From Flammeovirgaceae bacterium UBA7330 (GTDB lineage: Bacteria; Bacteroidota; Bacteroidia; Cytophagales; Cyclobacteriaceae), in contig DKPQ01000012.1 of assembly GCA_002471275.1 (NCBI GenBank), forward strand, positions 1 to 64,000: 64,000 bases of DNA, given 5' to 3'. This document shows, one piece after another, positions 26,629 to 34,111 of this stretch. Each line of letters starts with the position of its first letter. The first letter of the stretch is position 1. The notes below the pieces were generated by a model. The model searched no databases, was not told where the DNA came from, and worked only from the letters and a program-made list of their open reading frames with translations. A program made the position numbers and the translations under genes.

Positions 26629-27492
26629 CTACCCTAAGTATGGTTTTAATGATTTGCTCCTCGAAGTATACCTTAATCTTCTAATTGCTTTTTCTTTGAT
26701 TTGCCTGACCCTTTCACGTGTCAGATTAAAAATTGTGCCTATTTCTTCCAGGGTCATGGGTGCCTGGTTATTCAATCCAAAATAGTACGTAACAACATCT
26801 GTTTCCCGCTGTGTGAGCGTGGAAAGCGCACTTCTCACCTCACTTCGCAACGAGTCTCTGATCATCTCTCCATCAGGAGCCTCACTGCTATCATCGACCA
26901 AAACATCAAGCAGACTTCCCTCTTCCTCACTTTTCAGCGGAGAATCTATAGAAACCTGACGTGCCGAAATTCTTAACGAGTCCAGAACTTCATCTACTGA
27001 CACATTGAGCTTATCTGCCATTTCGGCAGCTGTGGGCTCCCTTTCATAGAGCTGTTCCAACTCAATAAAAGCTCTTTGAATCTTGCTTACCCATCCAATC
27101 CTGTTCAATGGTAGTCTCACGATACGTGAATGCTCCGCAAGTGCCTGCAGGATGGATTGTCTGATCCACCATACCGCATAAGAGATGAATTTAAAACCCC
27201 GGGTCTCATCAAAACGTTGTGCTGCTTTGATCAGACCCAGATTTCCTTCACTTATTAAATCTGACAATGAAAGTCCCTGATTCTGATATTGTTTGGCTAC
27301 GGAAACCACAAACCTGAGGTTGGCTTTGGTAAGCTTTTCAAGGGCTACCTGATCACCTTCTTTAATTCTACGCGATAACTCAACCTCCTCGTCGGCAGAG
27401 ATTAACTCTACCTTTCCAATCTCATTAAAATACTTGTCCAGGGACTCACTTTCCCTGTTAGTAATTTGTTTACTTATCTTAAGTTGCCGCAT
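26629..27492 (-). CDS. rpoD: RNA polymerase primary sigma factor, RpoD/SigA family
   Basis: 287 residues, the short form usual in Bacteroidota that lacks most of region 1.1 and the non-conserved insert. Region 1.2/2 begins 'DKYFNEIGKVELIS', region 2 has 'LSDLISEGNLGLIKAAQRFD' pieces and 'FISYAVWWIRQSI', region 3 'AADKL'-like helix and region 4.2 the helix-turn-helix 'MTLEEIGTIFNLTRERVRQ'. It recognises promoters of the TTG/TAnnTTTG type found in this window. A stem-loop lies two bases upstream of its start, just after pnp. It is downstream of pnp by 40 bases. Confidence 0.95.
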   Translation of the reverse strand: MRQLKISKQITNRESESLDKYFNEIGKVELISADEEVELSRRIKEGDQVALEKLTKANLRFVVSVAKQYQNQGLSLSDLISEGNLGLIKAAQRFDETRGFKFISYAVWWIRQSILQALAEHSRIVRLPLNRIGWVSKIQRAFIELEQLYEREPTAAEMADKLNVSVDEVLDSLRISARQVSIDSPLKSEEEGSLLDVLVDDSSEAPDGEMIRDSLRSEVRSALSTLTQRETDVVTYYFGLNNQAPMTLEEIGTIFNLTRERVRQIKEKAIRRLRYTSRSKSLKPYLG

Positions 27493-27494
27493 AG

Positions 27495-27526
27495 TGGAAT
27501 GATGGGATTAGCCCAAATTCATTCCA
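27495..27526 (-). promoter_or_regulatory. Stem-loop in the pnp-rpoD gap, abutting the rpoD start
   Basis: TGGAATGA (27495-27502) pairs with TCATTCCA (27519-27526), and within the loop TGGG can pair with CCCA. On the mRNA the structure ends two bases before the rpoD ATG. It could be a pnp terminator, a processing site or an element limiting rpoD translation; there is no T-tract. Confidence 0.5.
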
Positions 27527-27532
27527 TCTAAT

Positions 27533-29671
27533 TTAATGAGCTTTGCTTTCTCTTTCAGGTTTGGGGAGTAAAACTTTTCTTGAAAGTTTGTATTTCCCGG
27601 TCTTCTTATCGATGTCTACAAGTTTTACCTTGACTTCTTCACCTACTTCAAGAACACCGTCCATACTCTCCAGTCGCTCCCATTTGATCTCGGAGATATG
27701 CAGCAGACCATCTTTGCCCGGAAGGATTTCTACAAATGCTCCGAAAGGCATGATGGCTTTTACCTTACCTTCATAGATCTCTCCTACTTCAGGCATTGCA
27801 GTGATAGCCCGGATCCTTTTTACTGCTTCATCCAAAGATTCCTTGTTGGCTGCAAAGACTGTAACAAGACCGCCTTTATCTGTTTCTTCGATAGCTACAG
27901 TAGCGCCGGATTCTCTTTGAATCTCCTGAACGATCTTACCACCAGGTCCGATTACGGCACCGATCATGTCACGCTCAATATTGATTTGTACCAATCTCGG
28001 AGCATTTGGTTTCATCTCTACGCGAGGTCCGGTGATGGTTTTCGCCATTTCGCCAAGGATATGCTCTCTTCCTTTCTTAGCCTGCTCCAGCGCCTCTTTC
28101 AGCACCTCATACGACAAGCCATCCACTTTAATATCCATTTGGCAGGCAGTGATACCTTTTGTCGTACCAGTCACTTTGAAGTCCATATCACCCAGGTGAT
28201 CTTCATCACCAAGGATATCAGATAGAATGGCATACTTTCCGGTTTTGCTATCAGAGATCATACCCATTGCAATACCTGATACCGGACCTGAAACTTTGAT
28301 ACCGGCATCCATCAATGCCAATGATCCTGCACAGACTGTGGCCATGGATGATGATCCGTTCGACTCAAGAATATCAGAAACGATACGGATGGTGTAAGGA
28401 TTGTCTTCAGTTGGCAGGGATTGCTTCAAAGCTCTCATAGCGAGATTCCCATGACCTACCTCTCTTCTTCCTGGCCCTCTGTTAGGTCTTACTTCGCCTG
28501 TTGAGAATCCGGGGAAATTATAGTGAAGGATAAACTTATTATATCCGGAGATCATGGCACCGTCAATCATTTGCTCATCAAGTTTGGATCCCAGGGTAAC
28601 GGTACTCAAAGACTGAGTTTCGCCACGTGTAAAAAGTGCGGAACCGTGAGCAGATGGCAAATAATCTACTTCTGACCAAATAGGTCTGATTTCGTCCAGA
28701 TTTCGTCCGTCAATTCTTTTTCTGCTGTCCAGAACAAAATTCCTGACTGCATCCTTTTGGATGTCGTGGAAATATTTTTTAACCAGGAAGTCATCCAATT
28801 CTTCAAGTTCCTCTTCAGAATATCCTTCCAGGAATTTATCCTTGATAGCGCTAAAAGCCTCTGATCTGATCTTTTTGTCAGCGATCTGCTGCTCTGCTAC
28901 TTTGTAACAGGCATCATAGCAGGCATCGGTCATTTTCTTCTTCAGATCCTCATCCGATGGTTCATGATCGTATTCGCGTTTCTCCAAAGAACCAACTTCT
29001 TTGGCTAATTCGATCTGTGCCTGACATTGTAATTTAATTTCTTCGTGGCCTTTCTTGATGGCCTCAAGCATCTCTTCTTCTGAAATTTCTTTCGACTCAC
29101 CCTCTACCATTAGGATATTGTCTATTGAACCTGCAACGATCAGATCCAATGTGGCTTGCTCCATCTGCTCGCGAGATGGGTTAACGATGTAATTTCCATC
29201 AAGCTTAATAACACGTACTTCTGAGATAGGTCCGAGGAATGGAATATCTGATACAGCCAATGCTGATGAGGCAGCCAAAGCAGCCAAAGAATCGGGCGGC
29301 ACTTCACCATCACCGGAAATCAGGGAAATCATGATTTGGGTATCAGCATGATAATCATCCGGGAATAAGGGTCGGATGGCCCGGTCTACCAAACGGCAAA
29401 TAAGCACTTCGTAGTCACTTAGTTTTCCTTCTCTTTTAAGGAATCCACCAGGGATCTTCCCTGCAGCTGCAAATTTTTCCTGATAATCTACTGAAAGCGG
29501 AAGGAAATCAACTCCCTCACCTGCTTCTGTTTTTGAAACGACGGTAGCTAAAAGCATGGTGTTGCCCATTCTTACAACTACGGAACCGTCGGCTTGTCTG
29601 GCTAGTTTTCCGGTTTCAATACTGATTTCCCGTCCATCAGACAATTGGAATTTCTTAGTAATAGGGTTCAT
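27533..29671 (-). CDS. pnp: Polyribonucleotide nucleotidyltransferase
   Basis: Phosphorolytic 3'-5' exoribonuclease and degradosome component. About 712 residues from the chosen start MNPITKKFQLSDG at 29671; a Met eight codons upstream is less family-like. Two RNase PH domains are seen ('ETGKLARQADGSVVV' near the start and 'RGETQSLSTVTLGS' in the middle), followed by a KH domain ('GAVIGPGGKIVQEIQ') and an S1 domain ('GEIYEGKVKAIMPFGAFVEI'). It is downstream of rpsO, the classic rpsO-pnp order. Confidence 0.97.
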   Translation of the reverse strand: MNPITKKFQLSDGREISIETGKLARQADGSVVVRMGNTMLLATVVSKTEAGEGVDFLPLSVDYQEKFAAAGKIPGGFLKREGKLSDYEVLICRLVDRAIRPLFPDDYHADTQIMISLISGDGEVPPDSLAALAASSALAVSDIPFLGPISEVRVIKLDGNYIVNPSREQMEQATLDLIVAGSIDNILMVEGESKEISEEEMLEAIKKGHEEIKLQCQAQIELAKEVGSLEKREYDHEPSDEDLKKKMTDACYDACYKVAEQQIADKKIRSEAFSAIKDKFLEGYSEEELEELDDFLVKKYFHDIQKDAVRNFVLDSRKRIDGRNLDEIRPIWSEVDYLPSAHGSALFTRGETQSLSTVTLGSKLDEQMIDGAMISGYNKFILHYNFPGFSTGEVRPNRGPGRREVGHGNLAMRALKQSLPTEDNPYTIRIVSDILESNGSSSMATVCAGSLALMDAGIKVSGPVSGIAMGMISDSKTGKYAILSDILGDEDHLGDMDFKVTGTTKGITACQMDIKVDGLSYEVLKEALEQAKKGREHILGEMAKTITGPRVEMKPNAPRLVQINIERDMIGAVIGPGGKIVQEIQRESGATVAIEETDKGGLVTVFAANKESLDEAVKRIRAITAMPEVGEIYEGKVKAIMPFGAFVEILPGKDGLLHISEIKWERLESMDGVLEVGEEVKVKLVDIDKKTGKYKLSRKVLLPKPERESKAH

Positions 29672-29718
29672 ATCAACGAATGATAAGTGAGGCACAGAAC
29701 CTCTGTTATAAATGAGAA

Positions 29719-29742
29719 AAGGGAATTCGTTGGAATTCCCTT
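29719..29742 (-). terminator. Hairpin between rpsO and pnp
   Basis: A perfect 10-bp stem AAGGGAATTC (29719-29728) / GAATTCCCTT (29733-29742) with a four-base loop. On the minus strand it is followed by TTTTCTC, consistent with an intrinsic terminator or attenuator after rpsO. In other bacteria this gap also hosts an RNase III site that controls pnp. Confidence 0.75.
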
Positions 29743-29758
29743 AAAAATTAAATCTAGA

Positions 29759-30028
29759 TTACTTACGGATATTCAACTCTGTAAGAATACTTCTGTATCG
29801 CTCGATATCGTTATTGTGGAGATAATCGAGTAATCTGCGTCTTTTACCAACTAACCTCAATAAACCAAGTCTAGATGAATGATCTTTTTTGTTTTCTTTC
29901 AAATGTGAGGTAAGGTGATTGATACGGTATGTAAAGAGGGCAATTTGAGACTCAGCAGAACCTGTGTCTGTTTTACTCTTACCATTTTTACCGAATATTT
30001 CTTCTTTCTTTTCCTTGGCTAAATACAT
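29759..30028 (-). CDS. rpsO: 30S ribosomal protein S15
   Basis: 89 residues from MYLAKEKKEEIFGKNG at 30028, the usual S15 length; an upstream in-frame Met would add 11 atypical residues. 'DTGSAESQIALFTYRINHLTSHLKENKKDHSS' (in pieces) and 'RLLDYLHNNDIERYRSILTELNIRK' are standard S15. It binds 16S rRNA in the platform of the small subunit. A promoter with -7 TAAATTTG lies upstream and a hairpin downstream. Confidence 0.97.
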   Translation of the reverse strand: MYLAKEKKEEIFGKNGKSKTDTGSAESQIALFTYRINHLTSHLKENKKDHSSRLGLLRLVGKRRRLLDYLHNNDIERYRSILTELNIRK

Positions 30029-30058
30029 CTTCTGTTTCTTAATCGCTTTATCGAACCG

Positions 30059-30089
30059 CAAATTTAGATCGGTTACGGCTGAAAAACAA
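30059..30089 (-). promoter_or_regulatory. Bacteroidota-type promoter for rpsO
   Basis: On the minus strand, TTG (30089-30087), a 20-base spacer, then TAAATTTG (30066-30059), about 30 bases before the rpsO ATG. It lies in the short gap after lptF, so rpsO can be transcribed independently. Confidence 0.65.
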
Positions 30090-30094
30090 ATAAT

Positions 30095-31891
30095 TTATCG
30101 TACTAACTTTTTTGAGAATCTGGACAGGAATTTTTCCATCCATATGGCATAAACATCAGAATCGAATATCCGGGCATCGATCCGGGCCTGCCTAAGGAAG
30201 AAAAGCCCTATGGGAAACAACACTGCATCGGCTGTCCAGACAGCCAAAACAGGATCTACAATACCTTCTTTGGCCCACTTTTCTGTCATAATAGTGAGCA
30301 CATAATAGATAATAAAAAACAAGATCGAAATGAGTACAGGCACTCCCAGCCCTCCTTTTTTAATAATGGCTCCAAGAGGTGCTCCAATGAGAAACATCAC
30401 AATACAAGCTACTGCCTGGCTGTATTTCTTGTATTTTTCTATCTCATACTTATATATATCATGCTCCATCATATAGATACGGCTGGACATGGAGGAGATA
30501 TTCACCTTGATCTTCTGTGCAGCATTTTTTGCCGATAGGATCACCTGGCTCTCCTTGTCCTTCACCTTTTCTTCCAGAAAAGCCCATGACAAGGTATCAA
30601 TAAGTAATTCAGGCTCTTTTTTTTCACTGACTTTTGCTACAGTTTCTGTGGTGCCAGGCTTGCGGTCGGGGTCTTTGTCCACAGCAGCCAGCTGATCCTC
30701 TATCAACCTGCGCTTGATCTCATCGGTCTTCAGGATCTGTGGACGGTTTGCTTCTGCTTTACTCTCGTCCGGAGGACTCTCTGCTTGGGCTATTTCGCTG
30801 GTATTTTCCTGGGACTCCTCTTCTGAATTTTCATCTACCGTGTCTTTTTGTACGGTATTTCCTGCCAGGTTGGCTGCTTCTTCCTCGATCCGTTGTCGTT
30901 CCGCCTCTTCTTCGGAAAGGGTGACGGGGTCCATGCGCAGCCTTTTCAACGAGTCTTCGGAAATCCCCCAATGATCAATGATCATATCAATCTTATCACT
31001 CATGTGGTAATAAAATCCCCCACGCTGACGAATGAACTCATACTTTGAAGTGATTACTGACCCATTGAGGGAATCAATATAATCCGTTAGCTCCTTGATG
31101 TTTTTCATCTGCCTGTTGTTCTGAAAGAGCTCTTCCTTTGTTCTCTTCAGGTCAAAAGACGAAAGGCTGAAGACAATGTCCATCCTATCGAAGTTGGTCC
31201 TGGTCAGCCTGTTTAGTTTGCGTGTCCTTCGGCCTTCTTCATCGTAATAATAGTTGCCGTTGTACAGCTCGAGCTTGAGGTACCTATCGTTAAACAGGGT
31301 ATACATCTTGCTGGAATCGGCCAGGATCACGGTATTGTTGCCTGTACCCTGGGTATGATCATAGATGATTACGTCTTTCAGGGTGGAGTTGTCAGAAAGT
31401 TTTTCCTTGGCTTTGATGCTGTAGTCGGGGATTCCACCGTAAAACACACCTTCTTTAATGTCCAGACCCGGTTTTTTCTTTTTGATATCATATAACAGAC
31501 TGAATGCTTTCAGGTTGGAGGAGGGCACAATGTGATTGTTGAAAAGATATGCACCATATGAGAGTATGACCACGAAAAAGAAAACTGGAAGCAATACCCG
31601 AACCAATGACAAGCCCGCACTTTTGATGGCAGTCAGCTCAAAATGCTCACCCAGCGCTCCAAATGTCATGAGAGAGGACACCAACACACCAAGTGGAAGG
31701 GCTACCTGAAGCATGTTTAGGCTGAAATAGAAGATCAGCTCAGCAAAAACCATAAAGCCCAAATCCTTCCCAACGAAGTCATCAAAGTACTTCAGCATGT
31801 ACTGGATCAGCAAAATAAATGTTGCCAGTGCTGTGGTCAGGATAAACGGACCAATGAAAGATTTGAGAATGAGCCTGTCCAGCTTTAACAT
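30095..31891 (-). CDS. LptF/LptG-family LPS export permease with large insert
   Basis: YjgP/YjgQ permease that with LptB and LptC extracts lipopolysaccharide from the inner membrane. Helices lie at about 12-32, 55-75, 98-118 at the N-terminus and three more in 495-580 at the C-terminus, flanking a periplasmic jellyroll. At 598 residues it is well over the usual 350-400: residues about 325-430 form an acidic, Glu/Ser/Pro-rich insert of low complexity before 'LLIDTLSWAFLEEKVKDK'. The gene follows the START-like gene by 53 bases. Confidence 0.88.
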   Translation of the reverse strand: MLKLDRLILKSFIGPFILTTALATFILLIQYMLKYFDDFVGKDLGFMVFAELIFYFSLNMLQVALPLGVLVSSLMTFGALGEHFELTAIKSAGLSLVRVLLPVFFFVVILSYGAYLFNNHIVPSSNLKAFSLLYDIKKKKPGLDIKEGVFYGGIPDYSIKAKEKLSDNSTLKDVIIYDHTQGTGNNTVILADSSKMYTLFNDRYLKLELYNGNYYYDEEGRRTRKLNRLTRTNFDRMDIVFSLSSFDLKRTKEELFQNNRQMKNIKELTDYIDSLNGSVITSKYEFIRQRGGFYYHMSDKIDMIIDHWGISEDSLKRLRMDPVTLSEEEAERQRIEEEAANLAGNTVQKDTVDENSEEESQENTSEIAQAESPPDESKAEANRPQILKTDEIKRRLIEDQLAAVDKDPDRKPGTTETVAKVSEKKEPELLIDTLSWAFLEEKVKDKESQVILSAKNAAQKIKVNISSMSSRIYMMEHDIYKYEIEKYKKYSQAVACIVMFLIGAPLGAIIKKGGLGVPVLISILFFIIYYVLTIMTEKWAKEGIVDPVLAVWTADAVLFPIGLFFLRQARIDARIFDSDVYAIWMEKFLSRFSKKLVR

Positions 31892-31944
31892 AACATGTGC
31901 AAAATTGCCATAATTTATTAACGTGGACTAAGCGTAAATGATAC

Positions 31945-32328
31945 TTATCCTCCTACGATCTCTTTGAGGTCATGGATCAGACCAGCGTATAGCTCTTCGC
32001 TTTCCTCATGGTCGATATCCGAATAATCTGTGATCCGAATGAAGGTTTCCTGGGTTAACTCGTTCATTTCAATGCGAAACTCGATGAAAGAAGGGTCATC
32101 ATCCTCCGGATCGATAAATTCAAATTTCACATGTGAGTTGGCCCTGCTATTGACCATTTTGGCTTTATTTTCATCACCATCCCAGATAAAAGTGTAGACT
32201 TTATCTTCATCGATGTTGACATCATCAGCAAACCACTGAGACAACCCTGAAGCAGTGCTGATATAGGGGTATAACATTTTCTTGGATGCGTTGATCCCAT
32301 ATTCGCCAATAAACTTGTCTTTCGCCAT
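31945..32328 (-). CDS. START-like domain protein
   Basis: 127-residue soluble protein with the helix-grip fold typical of the Bacteroidota START-like/AHSA1-related family. 'EYGINASKKMLYPYISTASGLSQWFADDV' pieces at the start, 'KVYTFIWDG' and acidic 'EFIDPEDDDPSFIEFRI' follow, ending with a C-terminal helix. The fold binds hydrophobic ligands in other proteins; the ligand here is unknown. Its position upstream of lptF is suggestive of an envelope lipid role, which is inference. Confidence 0.82.
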   Translation of the reverse strand: MAKDKFIGEYGINASKKMLYPYISTASGLSQWFADDVNIDEDKVYTFIWDGDENKAKMVNSRANSHVKFEFIDPEDDDPSFIEFRIEMNELTQETFIRITDYSDIDHEESEELYAGLIHDLKEIVGG

Positions 32329-32388
32329 TTCTATGTCATGGAATTTTTTCTAATGTATAAAAAAAAATGAAATAGCTGGTTATTGATA

Positions 32389-32417
32389 TTGAAAAAAGAA
32401 ACAGTTTCTTAGATTTG
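32389..32417 (+). promoter_or_regulatory. Bacteroidota-type promoter for tRNA-Met
   Basis: TTG (32389-32391), an 18-base spacer, then TAGATTTG (32410-32417). The tRNA begins 86 bases downstream. A small hairpin TCCGT-TTT-ACGGA follows at 32421-32433 in the leader. Confidence 0.7.
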
Positions 32418-32503
32418 CGTTCCGTTTTACGGAGGAAGCCGAGTTTGATCATGCATCATGCGCCGGTTTTCGATAAAGTAGTGATAGATTTTATCAAATG
32501 AAT

Positions 32504-32577
32504 GGCGAGGTAGCTCAGATGGTTAGAGCGTCGGATTCATAACCCGGAGGTCGGGGGTTCGATTCCCCCCTTCGCTA
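32504..32577 (+). tRNA. tRNA-Met (CAU), elongator type
   Basis: 74-nt cloverleaf: acceptor GGCGAGG pairs with CTTCGCT through two G-U pairs, D arm 'agctcagatggttagagc', anticodon loop TTCATAA with CAT, T arm GGGGG-TTCGATT-CCCCC, discriminator A at 32577. The anticodon stem lacks the three G-C pairs of initiator tRNA, so elongator Met is preferred; a lysidine-modified tRNA-Ile2 cannot be fully excluded. CCA is not encoded. A run of eight T follows. Its 3' part is duplicated at 33251. Confidence 0.95.
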
Positions 32578-33326
32578 CTTTTTTTTCAGAATACAGTAGT
32601 CAGAAATCAGAATTCAGTAGCTCTTCTGAATTCATTCTTCCTAAAAGATTGAGATTCGTTTTCAGAAGTTTATTTCTCGCAACATAGACTTCCCGACAGG
32701 CTTCCAGGCAATTTTCTAAAAATCATCATCAATTGGGCTCATGGATGATATATTAAACTTATTTGAATAAGTATAATCCAGAATCTCTGATGCATCAGTA
32801 GTAAATTTCCTCCTCCATTTTCCTCTTTTGGCTGCATACTCTATTAACTCGTCTGTCTCACCTACTTTACTTAACCCATCATCATACTCTTGAACGTATC
32901 TCACTAAAAGTCACTCTATATCGACCTTCTTTAAACTGAGCGATAATTGATCCTTTGGAACTCTTGCGAGCTACATATGATGGCGTTAAGATTTCTGATC
33001 GACCAGCTCCCTTAAAATCATTTTCAAATTGAATGGTTATTCCAACTATCTCGTTATCTGATTCATGAGTAACCTGTTCAAAAAGTCCCAACCTTCTAAA
33101 CAACATTATTTGTTTTTCGATACTTAATCCGGTTTCATAAGTTTTCTGCCAATAAAAACTGGAAGGCTTTCCTATCTTTCATTTATTCTTAGTCTTCACT
33201 TTATAAAGGCATTTTCCGCCAATTTCAATCTCAATTGAATTGAGAAATCAGGAGGTCGGTGGTTCGATTGGGAAGTGTATTCTTTCTCTCTCACTACTTC
33301 TCTTTCAGGAGACAGTATTCAGAATT
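32546..33326. repeat. Direct duplication of the tRNA-Met 3' end and downstream flank
   Basis: The 19 bases at 32546-32564 of the tRNA (ggaggtcgggggttcgatt) recur at 33251-33269 with one mismatch. Beyond an indel both copies continue with 'actt', then 'ttcag-a--acagta-tcagaa' (32585-32605 and 33306-33326, about 18 of 21 bases alike). The second copy cannot fold as a tRNA. The roughly 705 bases between hold only a broken gene. Direct repeats of a tRNA 3' end are the usual scar of a site-specific integrative element; no integrase remains. Confidence 0.65.
32716..33178 (-). pseudogene. Broken gene, possibly DUF4468-like
   Basis: Two overlapping frames make up one apparent protein. The first is open from 33178 to 32882 and encodes segments such as 'SSFYWQKTYETGLSIEKQ', 'DNEIVGITIQFENDFKGAG' and 'GSIIAQFKEGRYRVTFSEI'; it then hits a stop, while 32904-32716 continues in a shifted frame with 'RYVQEYDDGLSKVGETDEL'. 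A stop also sits directly upstream of 33178, where an ATG exists only in another frame, so the 5' end is damaged too. The 'KEGRYRVTFSEI' pattern recalls DUF4468 but this is weak. It lies between the two tRNA-end copies. Confidence 0.55.
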
Positions 33327-33355
33327 ACGGAGCCAAAAGTTGGAATGCTTTGAGA

Positions 33356-33391
33356 TTGTAATGGAGAGAGTAAAATTTGTATATTTATACA
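33356..33391 (+). promoter_or_regulatory. Promoter and palindromic operator of the RHH/ParE-type module
   Basis: TTG (33356-33358), 21-base spacer, then TATATTTA (33380-33387) forms a promoter. Overlapping the -7 element is the inverted repeat TGTATA-TT-TATACA (33378-33391), a fitting operator for an autoregulating ribbon-helix-helix antitoxin. An unusually strong Shine-Dalgarno AAGGGAGGG sits a few bases before the ATG at 33414. Confidence 0.6.
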
Positions 33392-33413
33392 TTTATTCAA
33401 AAGGGAGGGAAAT

Positions 33414-33668
33414 ATGAGTCGTTTAATAATTGACATATCCAGTGAACAGCACCAAAAAATCAAAGTACTCGCTGCTTTGCAAGGTAAGACAATTAAAGAC
33501 TACGTTCTGGAGAAGATTTTCCCAAAAGATGCCAATGAAGATCAAGCCTGGGAAGAACTGACTGAATTGCTTACGGGCCGGATTGAAGATGCCGAAAATA
33601 ATCCTCCATCTAAAAAATCCTTTGAGCAACTAACAAAAGAAATCATTCAAAAACGAAAGACTCAATAA
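33414..33668 (+). CDS. Ribbon-helix-helix antitoxin
   Basis: 84 residues. The N-terminal 'SRLIIDISSEQHQKIKVLAALQGKTIKDYVLEK' (in parts) has the short strand followed by two helices of MetJ/Arc-type ribbon-helix-helix DNA-binding proteins; the charged C-terminal tail would wrap the toxin. The stop is immediately followed by the toxin GTG. An AAGGGAGGG ribosome site and a palindromic operator lie upstream. Context makes an antitoxin role likely. Confidence 0.83.
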   Translation: MSRLIIDISSEQHQKIKVLAALQGKTIKDYVLEKIFPKDANEDQAWEELTELLTGRIEDAENNPPSKKSFEQLTKEIIQKRKTQ

Positions 33669-33977
33669 GTGGATCTTTATGAAAGAAGTCATGCAGCAAT
33701 AAATGATTGGGAGAAAATTGTTGAGTACACACTAGATCGTTATGGAATCGATCAGACCGAAAAATACATGAAAGGACTGATCAATTGTATTGAGGCATTG
33801 GCAGCAAGTAAGGGATATTTCAAGGAAGTTAAAATCAAAGGTCGAATAGTTCTCATAAAGCATTGTCAAAAACATTACATCTTTGGTCTTGTCCGAAGAA
33901 GCAAACCTCTGATGATTATTGCTTTTTTACATGAACGCATGGATCTAATAACAAGATTGAAAAGAAGGCTACAATAA
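33669..33977 (+). CDS. RelE/ParE-family toxin
   Basis: 102-residue basic protein with GTG start directly after the antitoxin stop. 'AINDWEKIVEYTLDRYGIDQTEKYMKGL' pieces form the first two helices and 'KIKGRIVLIKHCQKHYIFGLVRR' the strands of the RelE/ParE fold; 'LHERMDLITRLKRRL' ends it. ParE members poison gyrase and RelE members cleave mRNA; sequence does not decide which applies here. It completes a toxin-antitoxin operon just beyond the tRNA-end duplication. Confidence 0.83.
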   Translation: MDLYERSHAAINDWEKIVEYTLDRYGIDQTEKYMKGLINCIEALAASKGYFKEVKIKGRIVLIKHCQKHYIFGLVRRSKPLMIIAFLHERMDLITRLKRRLQ

Positions 33978-34111
33978 CCATCCATCATTCCTAATCCTTG
34001 TTGAAGTCTGTTTGATCCGAAGATCAAAAGGCAATAACACATCTAACACATCATTTTCTTTTGTTTGCAGATTCACTTCACATTGACATTCTTTAATCTT
34101 TGACTGACTCA

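Noticed and set aside
33251..33300. Second tRNA gene
   Set aside because: Only the T-arm side matches; acceptor pairing, D arm and anticodon arm are missing.
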